Below, in pieces: positions 36,154 to 42,136 of a stretch of 42,136 bases of DNA. The DNA lies in contig CANHDW010000005.1 of the NCBI GenBank assembly GCA_947459525.1, forward strand, positions 1 to 42,136, read 5' to 3'. The translations under genes were made by a program, and so were the position numbers. Position 1 is the stretch's first letter. Each line of letters starts with the position of its first letter. The notes below the pieces were generated by a model. That model ran no database searches, was not told the origin of the DNA, and was given only the letters and a program-made list of their open reading frames with translations. The stretch is from Candidatus Caenarcanales bacterium. GTDB taxonomy: Bacteria > Cyanobacteriota > Vampirovibrionia > LMEP-6097.

Positions 36154-37279
36154 GAAAGCTTTAGTTTATTCCCCCGAAGCAGTAGCTAAGGCTTTTTTAG
36201 ATTTAGTAGATTATGAAACACCTCAAGATACTGAATATTCTTGCTTGATAAAGGTATTAGGCTGTGGGGTCTGCGGCTCTGATTTACTTAAATTAGAAAG
36301 AGCTTTAGTGAAACCTGATACTGTCTTAGGTCATGAAATGGTTGGAGAGGTATTCGAAATAAATGAAGCTTTAAGTAAAAAATATAATTTAAAAAAAGGG
36401 GACAGAATAGTATCTTCGCATCACGTACCTTGCGGGAAATGTAATTACTGTCTCAATGATAAAGAAAGCCTCTGCTCACAGTTTAAATCAACGAATTTCA
36501 ATCCAGGAGCCTTTTGTGAATATTTAGAACTCAGTGAAGACCATTTAAAACATACTGTAATAAAATTGAATAAAGAAACCTCTAACCTCTCTGCAAGCTT
36601 CACAGAGCCAGTAGCTTGCTGCATTAAAGCGATAAAAAAATCTGGATTACTGTCGCATAAAGGCTCTGCTAATGTCTTAATTTTGGGACTTGGTTCTATC
36701 GGTCTAATTATCGGTAGACTTATTAATTATTATCGCAAGCATAAATATCTTTTACATTCCTCCGTCTCAGAGCTGCATACCCAGCAAAACTGCGATAAAA
36801 AATTAGAAATTAATCTCTACGGCTGCGACCCTATAGAAACTAAAAGAAAACTCGCAGAAGAAAGTGGTTTTGATAAAGTCTTTAATGATATAGCTTTCAT
36901 AAGTGATCCTGAAAGACCAGACTACATCTTTCTTTCAGCAGGTGCAAATATATGTATCGATTTAGCCATCAGCTATATCCGTGATGGCGGCACTATAATA
37001 GTCTTTTCTAGTGTTCCTGATAATGCTAAAGCCTTTACTAATAATGAGATTTACTATAAAGAGTTAAGCATAATTAGCAGCTATTCACCAAATCTGAGTG
37101 ATCTTAAAGAAAGCTATCAGCTTATCTCAGAGAATAAAATCCGAGTCTCTGACCTGATTTCACACACCGCTAATTTATCAAATCTTGGTGAGACTATTAT
37201 GAAAGCTCGTAAAGAGAACGGTCTTAAAGTTTATTTAGACCTTGGAGACCGTGCGGTCATTCGTCCTCCTCAGCCTTGA
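36152..37279 (+). CDS. zinc-dependent medium-chain dehydrogenase (alcohol/sugar/threonine type)
   Basis: A 375-residue MDR-family enzyme from ATG 36152 (MKALVYSPEAVAK); a longer frame from 36074 overlaps the previous gene and is less likely. Catalytic zinc ligands are in GCGVCGSD, VLGHEMVGEV and FTEPVACC; the structural zinc Cys set is CGKCNYCLNDKESLC. The NAD(P) loop is LGLGSIGLIIGRL. An unusual insertion with His and Cys (about 198-215) interrupts the Rossmann fold after its first helix. Members oxidise sugars, polyols or threonine; the substrate is not decidable. The last nine residues (RAVIRPPQP) are encoded by the dispersed repeat. Confidence 0.82.
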   Translation: MKALVYSPEAVAKAFLDLVDYETPQDTEYSCLIKVLGCGVCGSDLLKLERALVKPDTVLGHEMVGEVFEINEALSKKYNLKKGDRIVSSHHVPCGKCNYCLNDKESLCSQFKSTNFNPGAFCEYLELSEDHLKHTVIKLNKETSNLSASFTEPVACCIKAIKKSGLLSHKGSANVLILGLGSIGLIIGRLINYYRKHKYLLHSSVSELHTQQNCDKKLEINLYGCDPIETKRKLAEESGFDKVFNDIAFISDPERPDYIFLSAGANICIDLAISYIRDGGTIIVFSSVPDNAKAFTNNEIYYKELSIISSYSPNLSDLKESYQLISENKIRVSDLISHTANLSNLGETIMKARKENGLKVYLDLGDRAVIRPPQP

Positions 37280-37304
37280 AACTACACGTTGTGCAGCGGT
37301 CTCC
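37244..37304. repeat. dispersed palindromic element, short copy (61 bp)
   Basis: GGAGACCG (37244-37251) and CGGTCTCC (37297-37304) are perfect terminal inverted repeats, and 37252-37280 matches the 29519 element over 29 bases in opposite orientation. It covers the last codons and the stop of the dehydrogenase gene and ends five bases before the aroC stop. Between converging genes it could act as a two-way terminator. Confidence 0.75.
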
Positions 37305-37309
37305 CTTAG

Positions 37310-38536
37310 TTAACGCGTTAAGCAGTACTCTTGATAACTACGATAATTTCGCTGAATCTCTTCCATGCTATCAGCACCAAACTTCTCAAGAAAAGCTCTT
37401 GCGATAGTAAAAGCTAACATCGCTTCTAAAACCACTCCAGCAGCAGGCACCACACAAACATCTGACCTTTCAAAATGAGATTTAGAATCATTTTGGGTTT
37501 CTAAATCAATAGAATCTAAAGTGGAAACCAATGTAGGAATAGGTTTTACGCCAACTTTACAAACTATCGGCTCACCATTACTCATACCACCCTCTATACC
37601 ACCAAGGTTATTAGACTTACGAGAATAACGAAATTCTTTATCTATCTTCTCTTTAGCAAGGAAAATTTGATCTTGAACTACAGAACCTGGATGTTCTCCT
37701 ACTGCTTTTCCCATCCCGATTTCTACTGATTTAACAGTATGGACACTCATTAAAGCTTGTGCGATAAGACCATCTAATCTTCTGTCCCACTGGACATGGC
37801 TACCTAAACCGACTGGCACGCCCACAGCAAAAACTTCTACGGTACCACCTACAGTATCACCACTTTTGCGGATTCGGTTTATATATTCTTTCATCCGTGT
37901 CTCTGTTTCAGAAGTATCGCAGATACGTAATTCTGAAGCCTCGACTTTATCTTTAAAGCTCTGATAATCAAGACTCTCTCTTAAAGCTTCTGCAGATTCA
38001 CTCAGACCTATCTCACCGATATTTAGTACATGAGAAAATATATCTATTCCAAAATTCGCTAAAAATTTTCTGCAAATAGCCCCGACTACCACTCTAGAAG
38101 TAGTTTCTCTTGCAGATGACCTCTCTAAAATGTCTCTAACATCGGTGGCATGATATTTCACAGCACCAGCTAAATCTGCATGCCCTGGTCTTACCTTAGA
38201 AATAAATCTAGCAGCTAACTGCTCACTTACCTCTGCGATAGATTCATCTACCGGAGCGGGGTTCATAGCATAAAGCCATTTTTCATGATCTTTATTAATA
38301 ATCTTTATGCTTACAGGTGCTCCACCAAAGCTTCTTCCATGTCTCACACCACCAGTAAAGAAAGCCTGATCTTTTTCTATCTTCATGCGGGCGCCTCTAC
38401 CGTAACCGCCTTGGCGTCGCTTTAAATCTAAATCGATGTCTTCTTTTAAAAGTGACATATTCGAGGGAATCCCCTCTAGGATTATGTTTAATTCCGGTCC
38501 ATGGGACTCCCCAGCTGTAAGGAATCTAAGAGTCAT
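37310..38536 (-). CDS. aroC: chorismate synthase
   Basis: A 408-residue FMN-dependent enzyme that makes chorismate from 5-enolpyruvylshikimate 3-phosphate, the last shikimate step. Signatures are RFLTAGESHGPELN, RRQGGYGRGARMKIE, GGVRHGRSFGGAP, RPGHADLAGA, ERSSARETTSRV and GGIEGGMSNGEPIV. Length is normal for the longer bacterial form. Its ATG overlaps the TAA of the preceding MerR-like gene by one base (TAATG), so it is translated by coupling. Chorismate also feeds the MqnE pathway. Confidence 0.96.
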   Translation of the reverse strand: MTLRFLTAGESHGPELNIILEGIPSNMSLLKEDIDLDLKRRQGGYGRGARMKIEKDQAFFTGGVRHGRSFGGAPVSIKIINKDHEKWLYAMNPAPVDESIAEVSEQLAARFISKVRPGHADLAGAVKYHATDVRDILERSSARETTSRVVVGAICRKFLANFGIDIFSHVLNIGEIGLSESAEALRESLDYQSFKDKVEASELRICDTSETETRMKEYINRIRKSGDTVGGTVEVFAVGVPVGLGSHVQWDRRLDGLIAQALMSVHTVKSVEIGMGKAVGEHPGSVVQDQIFLAKEKIDKEFRYSRKSNNLGGIEGGMSNGEPIVCKVGVKPIPTLVSTLDSIDLETQNDSKSHFERSDVCVVPAAGVVLEAMLAFTIARAFLEKFGADSMEEIQRNYRSYQEYCLTR

Positions 38537-39408
38537 TAGCTTTTAACCCAACGCAGAATCTGAATCCAGCTATTTAACATCTTAGCTCTACGGTCAAGAG
38601 AATCTAATAGATTAAGTCTCTCAACATGGGTCAGTTTACCCTTTTTCAATTTATTTTTAAGAAAATTAAGTGATTTAGTGTCATTAGCAATTTCACGCTG
38701 TATATATCTAAAGCTAAAAGCCTTATGACGAATCTTACGTGGACGAAGACTATCTTTAGTAGTCGCCTCTGTCTCTTCTGTAACTTCTATTTCATCTAAA
38801 TCCCCGCCTTCTTCTTCAGCTAGAGCATCTAATTCAAGTGCGTCTGCCTGAACATCCTGCTGCTCTACGTCAAATTTAGCTTCGATTTCTTCACTTTCAA
38901 TAAAATCCTGAATATAAGAAGGTTCCCTCTTAGCTTTCTTAATAAATGGCTCTCCCTCAGCATCTTTAGCTGAAAGTATAATCCCAGACTCAGAGACGGT
39001 TTCCTCGCTTAAATGTTCAGAACTAATTAGTGAATCATCTGCCTTATCGGAATTAAAAGAATCAGACTCCTCTACAGATGTATCCGATTTATCTTCTGCG
39101 ATACTTAGAATAGCCTGAGCTGCATCAGACGAGTTCGTTTCCTCTGATTTTTTATTTCCCTCTAGAGCTTTCTTTTCTTTTTTACGCTCATCATCGAAAA
39201 GCTGTTTTATATCTTTATTACGCTTCCCTTCGGCTTTAAGAGCCATGACTCTACGCACGACAGCGACTACATCACCCGTAAGATGAATATTCCTTTTCAC
39301 CTTTAAATTAGGAAGCTCAAAAAACTTCAGAAGCTTCTTCAGAACTAGATCCGTAATCTCTAATTCCGCAGCTAACTCTTTTACTGTTATTAAATCACTT
39401 TCTGACAA
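38536..39408 (-). CDS. MerR-like DNA-binding protein with acidic linker and basic C-terminus
   Basis: A 290-residue protein. Residues 7-75 fit a MerR-type winged helix (ITVKELAAELEITDLVLKKLL, then HLTGDVVAVVRRVMALKAEGKRNKDIKQLF). A long acidic, Ser-rich, probably disordered linker (about 85-220) follows. The last 65 residues are a basic helical domain (KAFSFRYIQREIANDTKSL...LNLLDSLDRRAKMLNSW). I do not recognise the whole. It lies 11 bases behind rpmB and overlaps aroC, so it is cotranscribed with ribosomal proteins; a role in controlling the operon is a guess. Confidence 0.6.
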   Translation of the reverse strand: MSESDLITVKELAAELEITDLVLKKLLKFFELPNLKVKRNIHLTGDVVAVVRRVMALKAEGKRNKDIKQLFDDERKKEKKALEGNKKSEETNSSDAAQAILSIAEDKSDTSVEESDSFNSDKADDSLISSEHLSEETVSESGIILSAKDAEGEPFIKKAKREPSYIQDFIESEEIEAKFDVEQQDVQADALELDALAEEEGGDLDEIEVTEETEATTKDSLRPRKIRHKAFSFRYIQREIANDTKSLNFLKNKLKKGKLTHVERLNLLDSLDRRAKMLNSWIQILRWVKS

Positions 39409-39419
39409 GATGTTTTATA

Positions 39420-39680
39420 TTATGCAACGTTTCTAATACGCTTGTGTGCTCTTCCTTTTTTAAGCTCAGCACTAGTGATGCCAGACTTAAGATGAGGGAA
39501 GGTTTTAATAGCTTTAGTAGAAACTTTTATTTTCTGTTTTTTACCATCGATGATGGCCACGATAGTCTGAAGATTAGGCTCAAATCTTCTTTTAGCAGTA
39601 GGGTTATAGTGAGATCTTAAGAAAGCATATCTCCAGCCTTTACCTGCTTTTTTACCTGTTATCGCACACACTTTTGACAT
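39420..39680 (-). CDS. rpmB: ribosomal protein bL28
   Basis: An 86-residue large-subunit protein with MSKVCAITGKKAGKGWRYAF, KRRFEPNLQTI and the basic KGRAHKRIRNVA end, all of bL28. The two Cys of zinc-type L28 are not paired as C-x-x-C. It is second in the rpsR operon, which places bL28 beside bS18. Confidence 0.95.
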   Translation of the reverse strand: MSKVCAITGKKAGKGWRYAFLRSHYNPTAKRRFEPNLQTIVAIIDGKKQKIKVSTKAIKTFPHLKSGITSAELKKGRAHKRIRNVA

Positions 39681-39715
39681 AATATTTTTTCCTAAATTTC
39701 TTCTCTTAAAAACTC

Positions 39716-39961
39716 TTAGTGATTTACTGTAGTCGTGAAAGGCATTAAACCTACAGCTCTAGATCTTTTTATAGCTCTTTTAACTTTTCTAATTACCTTA
39801 GCTTTAAGACCAGCTTGGCGAAGGTTAAGTATTTTACCAGTGTTATAGTCGATAAAATTCTTAAGCACGTCAGTGTTTTTATAATCAACCTCTCTTTCAT
39901 CTACCACGATGATTTTAGGGGTTTTCTTAAAGTTCTTAAATGGTTTTTTAGTGAAGGCCAT
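39716..39961 (-). CDS. rpsR: ribosomal protein bS18
   Basis: An 81-residue small-subunit protein with VDYKNTDVLKNFIDYNTGKI and RAIKRSRAVGLMPF, the conserved core of bS18. It leads the operon rpsR-rpmB-MerR-like-aroC. In most bacteria rpsR sits with rpsF and ssb; neither is here. Confidence 0.96.
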   Translation of the reverse strand: MAFTKKPFKNFKKTPKIIVVDEREVDYKNTDVLKNFIDYNTGKILNLRQAGLKAKVIRKVKRAIKRSRAVGLMPFTTTVNH

Positions 39962-39971
39962 GAGAGTGAAA

Positions 39972-40000
39972 ATTATAGCATTAGTTTTTAGTAGTGTTAA
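39972..40000 (-). promoter_or_regulatory. promoter TTAACA-17-TATAAT of rpsR operon
   Basis: On the minus strand TTAACA (40000-39995) and TATAAT (39977-39972) are 17 bases apart, close to consensus. TATAAT ends 10 bases before the rpsR ATG, predicting a leader of about four bases and no ribosome site. Confidence 0.6.
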
Positions 40001-40027
40001 GGATTCAGAAGATCTTTTATTTTGAGT

Positions 40028-41428
40028 TTATTTTTCACTATGTACCTTGGCCTTGTTACCGTTTGCATTTGCCTCTGCGGCAGTGGTATTAGGATTCTTG
40101 GCTTTCACTACTGAACCTACGTGAACGAACCTAGAAACATCCTCTCCATGCTCCTTAGGATTATATTTTTCTCCCTTCCTGCCAGAATAAAGAGAAACTT
40201 CTGTAGGTTGTTTCCCTTGCATTAACTCACCTACTGATTTCTTATAATCAGGGTGCATTATTTTTCTGCCATCTTGACGCAAAATTACAGCAACTTTTAT
40301 TGGTGTTTCGGACTCAGGAACAGCTACTTCCTTAGCACCATTATTACTTGCTGCAGCAAACTCATCACCAACTGTTACCCTGCGAGCTCCACCAGATAAA
40401 GCACTTAATTGTTTATTAGTAACAAATTCTCCAAGTGAACTTGCATGAGAAGTAACAATACCAGCGACTCCTTTATTCAGTGCAGCAGCAATGGCTTGCT
40501 GTACATTAGAATTCACCTCATCAAAAACAATTACCTGGGCTCCATGATTTTCAACAGCTTGCTTGACTACAGTTTCGTAGTCTCCACCTGGCGGAACAGA
40601 CATTCTAATTACACTATCACCCAACACTGAATGAGGTTTAGGCAAAGCACCACCTACTTCATTTGCCCCTCCTTCAATGAGAACAACTCTTTTTTTCTGA
40701 GAAACAGTCTCTATAAGTGTTCGAAGTAAAGAGGTTTTACCTGTGCCCGGAGGCCCTAGAAGAATGATTGACTTGCCATTCTCTGCATAATCTCGCAAAT
40801 CATTTACGAGACTCAAATCTTGCTGAGTGAAAGCTCTTCCAGGGCGAAGAGTAAGCAATAAATTCTTAACTGAAGCATATGCCCTCTCTAAAGGGTTCTT
40901 AGCCTTTGCAGCCTTATCGTCAGCTGGTAAATCACCCGTAGAGGCCCAAGACACTCTGTGTAAATCTTCTATCTCACCACTAGTATCTGTAGATGGCTTA
41001 AGGTTAATCCTCCCTGTCTCAAGGTTTTGTGGGGTACCTAATTTACTCTTAATATTAACCATATCCTCCTCAGAGATTGGATCGTTAGGCAATATTATTT
41101 TAGGTTCACGATTAATGACAGTTAATAATGGTCTGCCTACTTGTACGGTAATTTCCGTTATCCCAGATTCATGTTCTTTAAGTGCTTGCTTATGTCTTTC
41201 TGGCAAGACATCGATAAGCTTACGGAGTTCGCGAGCATTGAGAGTAGCTATATCTTGAGGAGAGCGACCTGCGAGAAATTCTGCTGTGGTTCTACCACTT
41301 TCGCGAGCTTCTTTTAATTGCCTATGCAATTGCTGAGATGCCTCATCAGGCTCAGGTAATGCTTGTTGCAATGGTGTATTCTCACTTGAAGAAGGTGTTG
41401 TTGCTGTTTTTTGAATATTCAAATTCAT
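40028..41428 (-). CDS. SpoIIIAA/Ycf45-like P-loop ATPase
   Basis: A 466-residue protein. An N-terminal helical part (1-170) contains ITEITVQVGRPLLTV, like the first strands of SpoIIIAA and Ycf45. The ATPase core has the arginine-rich LLTLRPGRAF, Walker A LLGPPGTGKTSLLRTL (Lys231), VVLIEGGANEVGG, and Walker B VIVFDEVNS, followed by GIVTSHASSLGEFVTNKQLSALSGGARRVTVG, matching the A-H/T-A-H-G-x-x-L region of that family. The C-terminus is polar and lacks a recognisable R3H domain. Sporulation and chloroplast relatives have no firmly known reaction. Role here unknown. Confidence 0.7.
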   Translation of the reverse strand: MNLNIQKTATTPSSSENTPLQQALPEPDEASQQLHRQLKEARESGRTTAEFLAGRSPQDIATLNARELRKLIDVLPERHKQALKEHESGITEITVQVGRPLLTVINREPKIILPNDPISEEDMVNIKSKLGTPQNLETGRINLKPSTDTSGEIEDLHRVSWASTGDLPADDKAAKAKNPLERAYASVKNLLLTLRPGRAFTQQDLSLVNDLRDYAENGKSIILLGPPGTGKTSLLRTLIETVSQKKRVVLIEGGANEVGGALPKPHSVLGDSVIRMSVPPGGDYETVVKQAVENHGAQVIVFDEVNSNVQQAIAAALNKGVAGIVTSHASSLGEFVTNKQLSALSGGARRVTVGDEFAAASNNGAKEVAVPESETPIKVAVILRQDGRKIMHPDYKKSVGELMQGKQPTEVSLYSGRKGEKYNPKEHGEDVSRFVHVGSVVKAKNPNTTAAEANANGNKAKVHSEK

Positions 41429-41435
41429 CCACCCA

Positions 41436-41441
41436 ATTCTA
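41436..41441 (-). promoter_or_regulatory. -10 box TAGAAT before the SpoIIIAA-like gene
   Basis: On the minus strand TAGAAT lies 7 bases before the ATG, so the message could start on the ATG itself. The bases between, TGGGTGG, could also be read as a weak ribosome site if transcription starts further upstream. Confidence 0.35.
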
Positions 41442-41574
41442 TGTCAAGTAAGACATATTTTTCAAGAGAAAAAATATAATATTATTTAGAGCTTTATGAT
41501 AATAATTTAACCTTCAATTTCTTAATCACAAAAATGAAGCTGTAAACTAACCTCTAAAAGCTAAACTTCTATTT

Positions 41575-42136
41575 ATGCCTCTATATTTAATCGCCACTCC
41601 TATCGGGAATTTAGAAGACATCACCCTGCGTGCTTTAAGGCATCTTCGAGAGGCGGATTTAATTTACAGTGAAGATACGCGCGTCAGTATAAAGCTTTTA
41701 AATCATTTTGAAATTACTGGTAAAAAACTTATTAGCTGTAATAAAGAAAATGAATTTAGGCGCATAGCCGAGATAAAATCCTCTTTAGCAGAAGATAAAA
41801 ATATAGTTCTTATCTCAGATGCGGGGACGCCACTGATCTCAGATCCCGGTTCACTTATACTTCAAGAACTTTGGGGATTATCTGAAGAGAGTTTTATTCA
41901 TGAAAATCGAGCACCGCATGTAATCCCGATAGGTGGCATTTCTTCTTTAACCTCCGCGCTGAGTGTATGTCCATTAGACACTTCTCGTTTCGTCTTTGAA
42001 GGCTTTTTACCACACGGCGGGAAACAGCGTCGCAGAGTTTTAAAGAAACTCTTAAATGAAGAGAGACCTATAGTTTTCTTTGAAAGCCCTCACCGAGTGA
42101 TAGATACGCTAGAGGATTTAGAAAAGCTTTTTAACG
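41575..42136 (+). CDS. rsmI: 16S rRNA C1402 ribose 2'-O-methyltransferase (C-terminus cut by window edge)
   Basis: The frame opens at ATG 41575 and runs to the window edge without a stop, 187 codons seen of a protein that usually has about 280. It methylates the ribose of C1402 in 16S rRNA using S-adenosylmethionine. IATPIGNLEDITLRAL, YSEDTRVSIKLLNHF, SDAGTPLISDPGSL, GGISSLTSALSV and IVFFESPHRVIDTL are the family signatures. It is divergent from the ATPase gene at 41428. No ribosome site is visible. Confidence 0.93.
   Translation, partial: MPLYLIATPIGNLEDITLRALRHLREADLIYSEDTRVSIKLLNHFEITGKKLISCNKENEFRRIAEIKSSLAEDKNIVLISDAGTPLISDPGSLILQELWGLSEESFIHENRAPHVIPIGGISSLTSALSVCPLDTSRFVFEGFLPHGGKQRRRVLKKLLNEERPIVFFESPHRVIDTLEDLEKLFN

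Overview
The window is AT-rich, densely packed bacterial chromosome. It carries housekeeping genes (murC, ssrA, hisS, pdxJ, aroC, rpmB, rpsR, mqnE, rsmI), a defence-like cluster at the left end, one very large unrecognised protein and a short stretch of decayed genes. Its makers build peptidoglycan, probably have type IV pili (a PilO-like protein) and probably make menaquinone by the futalosine route (MqnE). A SpoIIIAA/Ycf45-type ATPase and a small Tic20/DUF4870-like membrane protein are compatible with a non-photosynthetic relative of Cyanobacteria (Vampirovibrionia/Melainabacteria-like), but that placement is inference and weak.

Left part (1-11064): an Mrr-type nuclease/TPR protein (cut by the window edge), an AAA ATPase with a DUF4143 tail, an Eco57I-like DNA methyltransferase translationally coupled to a PLD-SNF2 helicase, and a second AAA/DUF4143 ATPase. 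The outer genes are divergent from their neighbours, and both divergent promoter regions hold a long perfect or near-perfect palindrome. This looks like a restriction or defence island and is the best candidate for an undescribed system.

Middle (11176-26326): murC, tmRNA with a 23-residue tag, a methyltransferase with a TPR-like tail, an unrecognised 208-aa protein, a divergent 1786-aa protein with EF-hand loops and five tandem repeats of about 50 residues, a CPA2 antiporter with two USP domains, a DedA protein, a small membrane protein, and a pilO-like/hisS pair. From 26327 to 26598 there are three consecutive large hairpins with no gene. From 26599 to 28874 lie two broken genes, each with frameshifts or stops.

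Right part (28920-42136): a Met/Asn/Gly-rich small protein, mgtE with a TIM-barrel protein behind it, pdxJ, a sulfotransferase-like protein, mqnE, a small membrane protein, a zinc alcohol dehydrogenase-like protein, the rpsR-rpmB-(MerR-like)-aroC operon, the SpoIIIAA/Ycf45-like ATPase, and the start of rsmI.

Two genome-wide traits show up. Many genes have a TATAAT-like box only about 6-14 bases before the ATG and no Shine-Dalgarno sequence, suggesting leaderless or nearly leaderless mRNAs. A dispersed palindromic repeat sits at gene ends at several places and supplies stop codons for two genes. No tRNA, rRNA, CRISPR array or complete insertion sequence was seen.
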